Of a DNA stretch of 64,000 bases, positions 36,037-47,237 are shown piece after piece. Position numbers and translations under genes: made by a program. The notes below the pieces were generated by a model that saw only the letters and a program-made list of their open reading frames with translations, made no database searches and was not told the origin of the DNA. The stretch is from Panagrolaimus kolymaensis. Lineage: Eukaryota; Nematoda; Chromadorea; Rhabditida; Panagrolaimidae. Positions within the stretch are counted from its first letter, which is position 1; every line of letters starts with the position of its first letter. The DNA is taken from the NCBI GenBank assembly GCA_028622995.1, contig JAJQJQ010000006.1, positions 7,750,001-7,814,000 on the forward strand, read 5' to 3'.

Positions 36037-37185
36037 TTACTTTTTGAAAATATCTTCGTTGAGACCAGCAAGAGTTTGATACTAAAAAAGGATTCAAAAA
36101 TTAGTAAAGATTTGATAATCAAAGAAATAATACATACCTGAGGATCTTTAGCATCAGCTTTGGTAATTACTTTAGGAGGCTTGAATTCTTTTTTCTTGTC
36201 TTTTTTCTCATCCTTCTTCTTTCCTTCAGCAAAGAGTTCATCATTGTTGAGACCTGCGAGAGTTTGGTACTAAAAAGGTAATGGATTAAAATGATTCAAC
36301 TTGAGAAAGAAATAATACCTGTGGATCCTTTGCATCAGCTTTAGCAAATTCTTTAGGAGGTTTGAAGTCCTTTTTCTTTCCAGCACCAAAGCAATCTTCA
36401 TTGTTGAGACCAGCCAAAGTTTGATATTGTGGATCCTTAGCATCAACCTTTTCACCCAATTTTTGTGGAGCTTTGATTTTGACTTCATTTTCTTTGTTTA
36501 CACCAAAAACATCATTGTTTAATCCCATTAAAGTTTGATATTGTGGATCTTTTGCATCAGCTTTACCAAGCTTTTCAGGCATTTTGAAATCAGCTGCAGG
36601 TTTAGGTGGAGGTTGAGCTGCTGCAGGTTCTTCAAGATTTTTCTCACGTGATTGAGGTTCTTCCGCTGTTTCACCAACAAGTTTTGGTTCACCATTATTT
36701 TCTTCAGGAAGACGTTGGCCTTGACCACCAGCTGGAGGAGGAGGAGCTTTGAATTCAATTGGAGCAGGTAACTTGCGATCATTGCGATTCATTCTTTTTG
36801 GCTTGTTCTAAAAAATAATAGTAATTCAGGTTAAATGTTAAAGATAAAGAAAAACAAACATCAGATGAAATGACGCGATTAATTTCAAGCTTCTTTTCTT
36901 CTTCATTATCATCCAAATCAAAATTAGCTATGGTTGAGAGATGAAGCATTACAGCAGCATTGAATCCACGCTTGTCAAGTGCTTGAACGCAAGCTTCCAA
37001 TTTTTCATTGCTTGATTCCAAACTTCGCAGAATCTAAAAAATAATAAAGAAACATATAATATAAATAGACCTTTGACTACCTTTGATGCTCTTAACATTA
37101 CTAACCATGCAACAACTTGACATCCAGTTGCTAGAAGAGCAGCAGCTCCAAACGCCATCATACCAAGAAGTACAGCGTCTACCAT
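36037..37185 (-). CDS. N-anchored protein with four DPQYQTL repeats
   Basis: Five exons, all joined in phase 0 (37185-37081, 37033-36860, 36807-36319, 36269-36138, 36081-36037), give 314 residues. An N-terminal membrane helix ([19 protein letters not shown]) and an acidic alpha-helical segment are followed by a proline-rich stretch ([14 protein letters not shown]). Then come four copies of K(A/V)[15 protein letters not shown](D/E) separated by lysine-rich linkers. Introns 3 and 4 both fall exactly at DPQ|YQTL in repeats 3 and 4, so the repeats grew by exon duplication. I do not recognise a described domain. The conserved YQTL could be a tyrosine-based (YxxL/phi) sorting signal in a cytoplasmic tail; this is inference. 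Resembles the gene at 22716-23438 in design. Confidence 0.78.
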
Positions 37186-37615
37186 TCTTATTCAAATCTT
37201 CAGTTGGCAGGATTGCTTTGATTTGAAGTAGAAGAAACTTTTCAAGAGAGAATTGAGCGCACCACAATCCACAGTCGTTCTCAAACAAAATGAGATGGAA
37301 ATGAAAAATTCTTCATAATAATTTTCCCTTTTATAACGTTTGCGCCTGGAAATCCTTCTTGGGAAAATTAATAAAGAAATCAAAAAAATAAGCATAAACT
37401 TGGTTGAATGCTAAGTTTTTTACTCATGAATCGAGTGAAATAAAAGCATCGATTTATGTATGCATAACAAAACGGGTTTCATGGAAGACAGTAGTTATTG
37501 GAGCTTTTAGTCCATCATGAAACAGACTTGATGAAATAATTTTATTATTCAATTACTACAAAGATAAAATATGAGATTACAAAGAAATTTATATAACAAA
37601 GTCATATAATGCAAT
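37186..37615. other. Spacer, no gene seen
   Basis: Promoter side of the repeat protein and 3' side of the BTB gene. Confidence 0.4.
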
Positions 37616-38614
37616 TTAACAGCTTTTGTTACGACCCAAAATTTTCTTACAAAGTAAATTCAAAAGCTGTTCGGATTCCATGAGATCGTTATCTCGAACA
37701 ATGCTTGCTAACGTATATGGTTCAAGCTTTTCAAAATCAATAAATGGCAGAATATCTTTTAAAATCATTTTTATATTTGTTGGATTCACTCCCATTTCAT
37801 TGATTTCACATTGCTTTCTCGCCCATGTAAAAACCTAAAAACAACAATCGATGAGTTTATAAAAAATTTTGGATTGGACTTGCTTTTTTAAAAAATAAAT
37901 CTTCACTCATTGATGGAGATCTTTGAAATTTATCACCGCTATGAAAACTTTCAAATTCTTGAGCAATTTTTAGCGCTAATTCAGGTGAAATCCATGTCAC
38001 TTTTCGAGAATTATCTGTTGCGTAACAAAGGTCATTAGTTTTTAAAAATCTCGGAAGTGATTCCAAACATTGTTGATAGAGGGAACAAGTGTCAGAATAA
38101 ATAAGCCCCAGTTCCGCGTATTCAAGAATATTGTCTGCGTTGAAAGTGTCTTTAACAAATTCCACGCATTTTTCAAGTAATAAGCGAACATCATACATAT
38201 TTCCTTAAAAAATAAATTAGAACAATCAAATGCAAGGTGGCAATAATAAAACATACCAAGATGAAACAAAGCTTTAATATTGGATCCATTAATTTCACAT
38301 TGATCGATGTATAAAAAATTTAAAAAGTTTTTGAAATCATCGATTGTAATTGCGGGGTCATTGATTACATGTTTACCATCTTCGGGTGTCATTAAGCTAC
38401 TAAACATTGCTTTTAAAACGGGTGAACGTGAAGTTAAAATTAATTTATGTGCTTTAATTTCCTGCAAAGTTTTTAAAACTTCTTAGATGAAAATGACTTT
38501 TAAAAAACTTACTTCTCCATGAACAACAAGAGTGATATCGCTATCTGTTTTAGAAATGAATAATTTTTCAAGGGTTTCACGAATTGAAGCTGCTGCCCCA
38601 TCAGAATGATCCAT
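37616..38614 (-). CDS. BTB (POZ)-BACK domain protein
   Basis: Exons 38614-38513, 38461-38257, 38203-37884 and 37834-37616 give 281 residues. BTB proteins are mostly cullin-3 ubiquitin-ligase adaptors. BTB domain at about 15-120: KTDSDITLVVHG, EIKAHKLILTSRSPVLKAMF, then NFLNFLYIDQCEINGSNI and MYDVRLLLEKCVEFV. BACK domain to the C-terminus: SLYQQCLESLPRFLKTND and VFTWARKQCEINEMG. No Kelch, MATH or PHR domain follows, though BTBD-type proteins with PHR are near relatives. Intron 3 begins GCAAGT instead of GT, a GC-AG intron, and only this choice keeps the BACK domain in frame. Confidence 0.88.
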
Positions 38615-39125
38615 ATTTATTTTTAATAACACTTTTGTGGAAGCTTAAAGTTTCTCCCAACACCAATTAAAAATAATTTTTTCAATGTCGTCGGTCTGGC
38701 ATATTTTTTTTATCCCAAATAAAAAAAAAGCCGATCGCCAGCAGCAAAACTTTGTACTTCATCATTTTGCAAAAAAAGTGGGATGAACGCACAATCCTAT
38801 GCCAATAATAATCATCGAGGAGGGAAAGCAATAAAGCAAGCAATGTGGATATTTCGTTTTTGATCCATCCGCATAAATTTGAAACATTGGTATTGAAGGT
38901 AATAAATAATCTAAGCAAATAAATAAACAGTAATGCTACACATAATTTTTTATGACCATGTCATTGTTTTCTCGCTCATTTTACAAGCTAATAATTACAA
39001 AGTAATAATGAGGGAGATTCTCTTTAGCATTCTTCGAAAATTTTGCTTTATTTGATAATTTATGTGTATATATAAATTATTAATATGACTTTAATTTTTC
39101 TTTAGTAAGATATCTCGAAAGTGAA
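38615..39125. other. Spacer, no gene seen
   Basis: Intergenic between the minus-strand BTB gene and the plus-strand J-domain genes; it must hold promoters for both directions, but no clear motif is visible. Confidence 0.4.
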
Positions 39126-39265
39126 ATGAATTTTGATATAACATTTATGAGTAAATTTGATATTATTGCTAATAGGATAACGTTAGAAAACAAGATACAA
39201 AATATGCTACTGAAATTTCCATTCTCGAGAAAAATCTAAAAAAACATAACTTCATTGTACTGTTT

Positions 39266-39481
39266 TTGATTATGCTTATTAGTATTAGCTTATATTCCAA
39301 TTCCATTAAAAAGTTTGCTGATTTTGATATGAATTTGGATTGGAGACACTTTGCAATTATTTGGTGGTTCATCGCCATTGTCGCGAACACTCAGTCATTT
39401 CTTCTTCTTTCCAGCTTTTTGAAAAAAGCAATATTTTTGTTTTATCCATCCATGTTGCTTCTCTGTTTCTTCTATGTATGA
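39266..39481 (+). CDS. Possible small two-helix membrane protein
   Basis: A 71-codon frame with DMNLDWRHFAIIWWFIAIVA and SSFLKKAIFLFYPSMLLLCF, i.e. two hydrophobic helices. A coding-like stretch (MNFDITFMSKFDIIANRI) lies just upstream at 39126 and could be a first exon. It stops only 15 bases before the ATG of the first J-domain gene and overlaps a TTTCCAG that could be that gene's own acceptor, which argues against it. Uncertain. Confidence 0.3.
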   Translation: MIMLISISLYSNSIKKFADFDMNLDWRHFAIIWWFIAIVANTQSFLLLSSFLKKAIFLFYPSMLLLCFFYV

Positions 39482-39496
39482 ATTTTATTTTTATTA

Positions 39497-40226
39497 ATGA
39501 ACTTATTAAAAAGTAATATTGTCTTACTATCAAGATTAAAATCCATCAGAAGATATGTTTCATATGTTCCAAGGCATGTTCTCAAAGCATTTCTAAATGT
39601 TTTTTACTCTCTTCAGTTTTTTAGAAAAAGAAATTATTATGAAGTTTTGGGAATTGAAAAAACTGCAACATTGGATGAAATAAAGAATGCTTTTGCTTCA
39701 GAAACTAGAAAAGTAAGCTTTTAATTTTGGTATTCGATTAGTAATTCGTGAAACTTTTTTTAGTTACATCCTGATACAAGAAATGCTAAAGCTGCACCAA
39801 ATTCAACAGAAAAATTTATGGAATTAAAAGAAGCTTATGATTTTTTAAGAAAACCTGACAAAAGGAAAGTATATGATCGAGAATTGGAATTCTCTGTAAA
39901 AGCTTCAAGAGAGATGTTTTATGAAAATGTAAGGAGCCCATCATAATTATTTCGAGAATATATCAATAATTTAGCCTCATTCCGATTATGATACAATAGA
40001 TTTGAATATTCGTGGACCTGGTGATGGTATCAATAGAGGTCCAAGACCTTCTATCAATGTTACAAGATTTGGCCACTTTTTTGATCCTTCAAAAGAAATG
40101 GATCGTGAAAAACGAAATGAAAGAACTTGGTGGTATCTGGGTGGAATGGTTTTATTTGTAATAATAGGCAATATCTTTTATGTTTCATTTGTTATGAAAA
40201 AGAAAAAGAAAGTAGAAATACTTTAA
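39497..40226 (+). CDS. J-domain protein with C-terminal membrane anchor (1)
   Basis: Exons 39497-39712, 39764-39928 and 39975-40226 give 210 residues. The N-terminus is basic (a possible mitochondrial targeting sequence: MNLLKSNIVLLSRLKSIRRY). The J domain at about 47-115 reads RKRNYYEVLGIEKTATLDEI, with the HPD motif (LHPDTRN) directly after intron 1. A single helix (WWYLGGMVLFVIIGNIFYVS) and lysine-rich end (KKKKKVEIL) follow. J domains stimulate Hsp70 ATPase activity. Similar to DNAJC4-type proteins. Poly(A) signal AATAAA at 40238-40243. The next gene is a paralogue 121 bp downstream. Confidence 0.87.
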
Positions 40227-40347
40227 TATTCGGGTATAATAAATCTTACTTAGGCTTTATCGAAAATTTGTTATCATTAAAATGGTTTTAGCCGTTTACT
40301 TTTTTGGTTGTTTAATTTTACATTTGATTTTTCTGATTTAGTTTTTA
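40227..40347 (+). promoter_or_regulatory. Operon-like intercistronic region
   Basis: 121 bp between two same-strand J-domain genes: AATAAA at 40238-40243, a T-rich stretch, and an acceptor TGATTTAG ending at 40341, six bases before the next ATG. About 100 bp from poly(A) signal to acceptor is the classic layout for polycistronic transcripts resolved by SL2-type trans-splicing. Inferred from spacing only. Confidence 0.5.
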
Positions 40348-41325
40348 ATGCAGAGATTAGTTAGATGTTATTCGACAAGCAGTCAAAATTATTATGATGT
40401 GCTACAAGTTGCAAGAACTGCTTCTGCTGCTGAAATAAAAAAAGCTTTTTATACTTTATCCAAGAAGGTTAGTTTTCTTCTTTACAGTTCTATATATTCC
40501 TTTGTTGTATTTTAGTACCATCCGGATATTACTGGTTCAAATGAAGCTGCAACTAAGAAGTTTGTCGCCATTAAAGAAGCTTACGATATTTTAAAAGATA
40601 CTGACAAAAGAAAAGCATATGATTCTCATATTTCAAGTGGTTATTCATCAACAGATTTCAATCAAGGAAACCAGCAAGGATTTCGTCCACCTCCATATCA
40701 ACAAGATAGCAGTGGAGCTTATGATCAAAGATTTCGAAATGGTGGTTGGGAATTTAGATATCAACAAAAAAATGGACAAACGTTTACTCAAGAAGATTTT
40801 GAACGAGTTTGTGATTGAAGTGTCTGTCTTTTTAATGGCTATTGATTATAGATTTGGAGAGATTTTCAACGAAAAACTCAAGATCCTCGGCATCAAGCTT
40901 ATGATCGAATGTTTAGAGAACATCGCCAAAAAGTGTATGATGATTTTTCAAAATCCAGAGCAGAAGCATGGAGGAAAAGAGCTGAAGAGCATACAAAGAA
41001 GTAAATTCTCATATCTTCACTTTGATTAGTTAATTTTTGTTGTTATAGATATCCATATGATAACATGTCGATGAATCCTTCACATTATATTAATTGGCAA
41101 AAATTTAATCGATGGTTGATTATTTATGTTATTATATTCTTTGTTATTGGATTATTTCAAGCTAGAGGGTTAAAGTGAGTTTTAAATATTTTTATAAAAA
41201 ATACTTTTTCGATTTTTAGGGACAAAGAAGAGAAACCGAGAATCGTTTATACTAAAACTCCGAATGAACGATTAAAAGATATGATATATAAACCGCCGCC
41301 AAATAAACGTGATGATGAATGGTAA
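40348..41325 (+). CDS. J-domain protein with C-terminal membrane anchor (2), DNAJC4-like
   Basis: Exons 40348-40467, 40516-40806, 40852-41000, 41049-41174 and 41220-41325 give 263 residues. A short basic N-terminus (MQRLVRCYSTSS) looks like a mitochondrial presequence. The J domain reads NYYDVLQVARTASAAEIKKA, then YHPDITGSNEAATKKF and KEAYDILKDTDKRKAYDSH. A glutamine-rich linker precedes one helix (WLIIYVIIFFVIGLFQ) and a basic end. Intron 1 interrupts the J domain right before the HPD triad, the same place as in the upstream paralogue, so the pair arose by tandem duplication. Poly(A) signal at 41414-41419. Confidence 0.88.
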
Positions 41326-41567
41326 AAAAGAAGATAGAATAACTTTAGGATTAGATTTATTTCGGGTTGTTGACTAACATTTTATGTATTCACCATTTTT
41401 TGTATAAAAGTTTAATAAATCATTTTTTATTATGTACGTACTTGAAAAAAAAAATTCTCTTTCTTAGCTTTCTCGATAATTTTGGTAGTTAGATGCAAAG
41501 ATGAATTATGTCTGATTTTTGGATAATTCTTTATTTTACAAAAAAAAAGCTACAGTTTTTTTATAAA

Positions 41568-43839
41568 TCAAAAGATGTTAGTTTCAGAATACAATTTTTC
41601 AATGGTTTTTTCATATTTTTGTCTCATTTGTTGCCGTTTAATTTTCAATGTCGGAGTTAATAATCCACTTTCAACTGTAAATTCTTCTGTAATCAATTCA
41701 GCGGCTTTGATTTGTTCGAGTGTGTTTAAACCTTTTGAAGCACCAAAAATTCTTAATTCTTGAACAACAAATTCTCGAACATATTGATTATCAACGAAAT
41801 CGGGTTCTTTATCAACCAAAGCTTTATATCGATTATTTGCTGGTTTATTCAATTCTGCTTCAAGGGCTTTTAAATTTACAACCACTATGGCGATGAGAAA
41901 GCTTTCGGTGGTTTTTCCATCCACAAATATTTGATTTACAAGTTCATGTTGACTGTAAACATTTTCAACTTGTTCAGGTGAAACAAAATCACCTTGAGCG
42001 AGTTTAAAGAAATTATTTTTTCGATCAATAATTCTCAAAGATCCGTTTGGAAGCCATTGTCCAATGTCTCCTGTATGCAACCATCCATCAGAATCTAGTG
42101 CTTTTGCAGTGAGTTCAGGTTCACGGAAATATCCTGACATGACTGCTGAACCACGGAAGCATACTTCGCCTTTATCATCAACTGAGAAATAGCCCAATTC
42201 TTCAACATCAGCTAATTTTACTTGAGCCCATGGAGCTGGTCCTCCAACATGCCCATTACCGGTATCGGATAACATTGAAAGAGTTCCAGCTGCTGAACAT
42301 TCAGATTGACCATAACTAAAAAAATGGAATTAAATAACATTGAAAGATAAATGGAATATTGTAACTTACCCTTCAACAAGTGGACAACCATAAATAATTT
42401 TTGAAAAATTCATTACTTTTGCTGTTATTGGCGCACCTCCGCTGGTAACAAGCCTCAAATTTCCACCAAATATTTGTCGAATTGGATTTAAAATCCATCG
42501 ATCCCAAAATGTGTCATATGAAAGAATTCCTTTCTTTAAATGTTTAACCTTTGCATTAAATGCAAATCGGAATAGCAAACGTTTCAACCAATTTGCTTGT
42601 GCCAATTTAGCCCAAATTGCATCATGAAATTTATTCAATAATCGAGGAACGAGTGAAACCATTGTTGGTTTTAATACTTGCATATCATCCAACAAATTTA
42701 CAATGTTACCAGAATATAATCCAAGTTTAGCACCATTGTAACAAATGAAAGCCTTAAAAGTTTCCAAATGTCAAAATCAAAGTTTTTAATGGCTGGGGAT
42801 TTACTTGAATGAGTTGCTCATAAATATGTGCAGGTGATAAAAAGCTCAAATAAACATCATCTTTATCGAAAATCATAGAATTGGGATCCACACACCATTG
42901 ATGATATAAACCACCCATGGCGGTGAGAATTGCTTTATGAGAAAGTTGGACACCTTTTGGACGACCTAAAAATTATTGGTTTAATTTTGTTTTTTCCATT
43001 CAATCTTGAAAACGCAACCCTAACTCATTCTAAATCTCTTTAAAATTACCTGTTGTTCCACTGGTATTACAAATTATATAAACATCATCAGGTTCTGGAG
43101 GGGAGACAGGAATCAAATTATTTTCACCCAATTTCATTAAATAATCCCATTCAATTAATTCCACTTTGCCTTTAGCTGTTTTACCATTAGCAAAAATAGG
43201 TTTATCAGTCTGGAAAATAATTATTTTTCGAAGTGATGGCATTTCATCTGATGCATTTTGAAACTTCAATGCTCGCTCCAAATTATCACAAAAAATAACT
43301 TCAAGTTCGCAAGCGTTTACAATTTCCCTGAAAAAAGTTTTCAAACTTTGTATAATCGTTTCCAGAATTGAAGTTATATTATTATCTTACTTAAGTGATT
43401 CAAATTTATAATTTTGATAAAGTGGAACATTGATGATGGAATATGAAACCAAAGCAAAAGTGGCAGTTAAATATTCAGTGCAATTAACTCCAGCAATTCC
43501 AACACGGCTTTCACTTCCAGGTTTTACACCAAAAGCAAGTAAACCAGAGCCAATAAGTTGTGCATTAGTTGCTAGCTGTTGATATCGAATCCATGTATAT
43601 TCTTTATTTGGACCTTTTCGTTCACCAATAAATTCACCATTTCCACTCACTCGAATTCCGCGCTGCAATAAATCAAATAAAGTTTTCACTGAAGTATCAG
43701 CTGGCCCAGTAAGAAGTTTGCCCTCTTGAATCAAAACTGATTCATGAATCCTTTCATCGCCAGGTAATATTCTTGAATAATTATCAAATTTTGGAAGTTT
43801 AGGGAATATTGGCAAAGGTTTTGGAGATGAAGAAGACAT
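41568..43839 (-). CDS. Long-chain fatty acid-CoA ligase (ACSL type)
   Basis: Exons 43839-43391, 43327-43050, 42965-42805, 42752-42370 and 42315-41568 give 672 residues. The enzyme activates long-chain fatty acids to acyl-CoA with ATP. Seen: YTWIRYQQLATNAQLIGSGL; the AMP-binding motif YIICNTSGTTGRPKGV at about 234-250; AHIYEQLIQ; RLVTSGGAPIT; GYGQSECSAAG; and the fatty acyl-CoA synthetase signature DGWLHTGDIGQWLPNGSLRI plus DRKNNFFKLAQGDFVSPEQV. This is the animal ACSL1/5/6 arrangement, but without the N-terminal membrane anchor unless an upstream in-frame ATG (43962) is used, which would add a hydrophobic lead. A TTTTTTTCAG acceptor 11 bases before the chosen ATG suggests trans-splicing. Confidence 0.94.
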
Positions 43840-43859
43840 TCTTTTTTCTCTGAAAAAAA

Positions 43860-45226
43860 TGAAATTAAAAGAAGTTTGAAAAAGAAAATGCAACAAATTT
43901 TTTATCCTCAAAAAACGTCTCAAAAAAGACACACACGCGTATAACCTTGAAAATACCAACAATTAGCAATGAAGGGTTTTTTTTTTTAATAAATAAAATT
44001 TTCAAGGACAATAATTGACATCAAAAAAAAAACATAGCTTGGACAAAAATTATTATTAAAAGTTTTCTGTAAGAAGGCTGGCTGATGGAACAAAATTTGT
44101 TAGAAATTCGATGAAAATGTCCAAAGAATAAAAGTTTTTAATATGTAAAAATGAAGTTTTTGCAACTTCAATATTGGTAAAGTAAAATTTTTTAATACAT
44201 CGCGAAAGAAAAAAAAATGACTATATTAGATCGCAAATTTTTTGCGGTCTCTAATTCAATCACAACAACATCAAAACAAAAAACTTCCAGTTTTGTCTCT
44301 TATCAGGTTGGTTCAAAGAATGAAATGAAAAAACTACAACAAAAAAGAGCCGAAGAAAAGGGGAAAGAAAAGAAAAAGATAATGATGAATATTTTTTGTA
44401 GCCTCTCTAATCAAATCAAATCAGCAAAAATTAGAGAAGAGATTGGGGCAAAAAAAAGTTTGCACATCTTTATTTATGTCTTTCAAGGCCAGAAAAAAAA
44501 AGATAGAAAGAAAAAATGAGCCAAACAATAATCAACCAAAAACCTAACTTCTTTTTTGGAAGAAAGGAAAAGAAACGTTGAAAAAAGATAAAAGTTTTGA
44601 TTTTGTTGTTGCAAAAGACATATTAATAAAAATCCTCCAAACTTTTATTATGTTTTTTTAGCAAACATATATCTCTTTCTTTTTTTGGGAATACAATGTG
44701 TTGTTGACAAAACTCTTTTCTTTTTCTTCTTCTCCGCCTTTTAGCTTTGCCATCGTTGATTGCTTCTTCCAAAATGTCTTTTTTTCCATCTTCGTTATGG
44801 ATTCGATTCACGTTCGCCGCGCTGCTATAATCAAGTTTTTCAAGATGAAGATGAAATGACCCATTTTCAATTGCGATGAGTTTTCTCTTCTTTTTTTCAA
44901 GATGAAGAAAAACCGCCACCGATCACGATTTTAATAAAACATTACGTCCATTTAACGGAGTGTGTGCGGTTACTGCCTTCTTCGATGGAAGGAAGAATCT
45001 TGTTTTTTTTATTAAATAAAATGAATGTCGAAGCACTAAAAGTTTTGTTTGGCGACAAAAATAAAAAAATTGTTTTATTAACCGATGAAAATGAAAGTGT
45101 TAATTAATCAAATTAAAGATAAATTTAAAGTAAAGTTACAACAACGAACAAAAAAATGTACATTGTAACAGAGATCAAAAAATAATGTGTTATTGATGTG
45201 AATCAAATTGTCAAAAGTTTGTGTTC
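43860..45226. other. Intergenic, 1.4 kb, no supported gene
   Basis: AT-rich. Two frames (44217-44519 plus, 44623-44919 minus, the latter with KRRRRRKRK) were considered but lack splice or family support. Confidence 0.4.
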
Positions 45227-45987
45227 TCAATGTGAGCCACGGCCGCCACCACGATGTCGTTGGTTTCCTCCAAAGGTAGCTGCTTCACCACCTTCAAATC
45301 CACCTTGTCCTTGTCCGCCAAATCCTTCATCTCCACCTAAGTTGCCGCCATCGCTTTGTCCACGGCTGCCACGACCTAAAAAATCATTTTTATTAGATAA
45401 GGTCGCTTAAAATGGAAATAAAATTAGAGGCTACTGATAAAATACAGTACGGTAATATATATTTGAAACACATAATTTTTTCTTTTTTACAAAAAGCTTT
45501 AGAGTATATTTTTTCTTGATCTCGTGTAAAAAATCTTACCTCCAAATCCGCCTTCATCTTGTCCAAAACCGCTGCCACCTCTTCCATTAAATCCACTATC
45601 TTGTCCACCACGACCTCCACCAAAACCTCCATCGTCGCCAAATTCACTTTGGCCTCGTCCACCTCCATTTCGGCCACCACTACCGCGGCCTCCAAAACCA
45701 CCATTTTCTTGTACACCACCAAAGCCACCATCATCTCCAAAACCTCCGCGACTTGGATTTCCACCATTTCTATGGCCACCAAAGCCACCATATTGTCCTC
45801 CATCAAAACCACCACGACCACCGAAATTACTTTGGCCGCCACCAAAACCTCCATCACCCCATCCACCGCGATGTCGATGATGGCGGTGATGACCCATCCA
45901 TGGTGGAGGAGGAAACCATCCCCATTGAGCTTGAGCCATAACAACAGCCAATGAAAAAACAAGCAAAGACAAAATTAATGAGTTCAT
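45227..45987 (-). CDS. Secreted glycine-rich protein
   Basis: Exons 45987-45540 and 45375-45227 give 198 residues. Signal peptide (LILSLLVFSLAVVMAQAQ), a tryptophan/proline motif (WGWFPPPPWMG), a histidine-arginine cluster (HHRHHRHRGG) and then a long glycine/phenylalanine/aspartate-rich region built of GG(F/Y)GG and GDDGGFGG units. It resembles nematode glycine-rich secreted proteins, some of which (caenacins, neuropeptide-like NLP-29 group) are antimicrobial, while others are structural. Assigning one role is not possible. The histidine cluster could bind metal ions. Confidence 0.83.
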
Positions 45988-46963
45988 TTTTTATAAACTT
46001 TAAATGATAACATTTTTGGGTTTGAGACAGATTTTTATACTAAATTTTTTAAACTTCAACTTTGATCAACGATTAAAAACATGGCGATAGTGTAATACTA
46101 CTTTTGTTGTTTACAGCGTCACACAAATAAAAGGAAGTTGTCTATATAAAATGACATCAAAGAAATGAACGAAGCATGTGTGAAAAAGTAAACTAAATTG
46201 ACGAACAATGGGAAGTAGTTTGGGAGTTTGGTAAGCGAAAACAAATTACGTAAAAAGTAAAGGATCGAAATGACAAATTTTTTCTTTGGCAAATTAGTTT
46301 TGGATTTTAATGATTCATTGTTTTTTACTGAAAAAGTTGCTATTTTTTGATTATGGTAACTTTGATAATCGTTGCTCTAAAAATAGAAAATATTATAGCA
46401 CATTTTAAGATACTTTGTCGCTATTTTTTTTTCACGATAAATTTTGATAAAAATTGGGCGCTTATTTACTGTTCATAGTAATTGATGAATAAAAGTAAGA
46501 AATCTACAGTATGAACAATGTGCAAAAATGAATCAAAATCTTTAAAAAAAATTGGCAGCAGGACGATTTATAAGGAAAAAACAGAACAAAACTGTAATCC
46601 AACTTTTTGCAGCCTCAAAAAGTTTCATATTTAACTAAATTTAGCGGAAGATGAAAAATGTTTTTGTTTGCTTGTTTGCGGCATAACTTTAATTTATTTC
46701 TTACATTTATGGTGCGCTTATTTAATTTAACTCAAGTATCTAAAAACCAAATGCGGCGGTAGAGATGGTTGGTTCATTAGTCATTACAGTAGCTTTGAAA
46801 ACGTGACAGAAAGAACGATGAAAAAAAATTGATAAAAATAGACTCAAATTACTGCATTTTTTGTCTTTAAAATTTAAGAGAACAACTTACTTGGAAAATT
46901 TTAAATACATAAAATAATGAGGATCAAAAAATAAATAAATGTATTGTTTTGTTGCATAAACTA
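45988..46963. other. Intergenic, promoter side of the glycine-rich gene
   Basis: AT-rich; no gene seen. Confidence 0.4.
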
Positions 46964-47041
46964 CAATTTTCAGTTCAACTTCCAAATTAAATGAATTCTT
47001 TCTTATCTTTTCTTTTCAATTTGGAAGTGAACTAAAAATTG
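46964..47041. ncRNA. Candidate hairpin (possible microRNA precursor or mini-element)
   Basis: Arms CAATTTTCAGTTCAACTTCC (46964 on) and the complement of TGGAAGTGAACTAAAAATTG (ending 47041) pair over about 24 bp with one mismatch and one bulged A, around a 29-nt pyrimidine-rich loop. The size fits a microRNA precursor, but the stem barely extends beyond 25 bp and no conservation is known. It could equally be a short inverted repeat. Confidence 0.3.
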
Positions 47042-47230
47042 CGATAAAAATGATGGGATTCGTTTTTTCTATATCCGCTGGAAAGATTATGGTAGAAAAT
47101 AAAGAATATTAACAATAAAAAAATTAACATTTTAACCAATAAAATAAAATATTTGATGAAATAATTTTTTTGGGACAAAAAAGGAATCATCTGACGATGG
47201 TTTTTCATCCTTAAAACCCATCAATCAAAC
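47042..47230. other. Vitellogenin distal upstream region
   Basis: AT-rich, no gene; leads into the GATA and TATA sites of the vitellogenin promoter. Confidence 0.4.
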
Positions 47231-47237
47231 CTTATCA
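47231..47237 (-). promoter_or_regulatory. GATA-type site (CTTATCA / TGATAAG)
   Basis: A reverse-strand TGATAAG about 400 bp upstream of the vitellogenin ATG. In C. elegans, GATA factor ELT-2 drives intestinal vit genes through such sites. The match is exact but short. Confidence 0.4.

Noticed and set aside
44623..44919. A 98-codon basic frame with KRRRRRKRK
   Set aside because: No splice or family support; a repeated TCAAGATGAAG unit explains part of it. Cannot be fully excluded.
45559..45954. A serine/threonine-rich plus-strand frame
   Set aside because: It is the antisense of the glycine-rich secreted protein gene.
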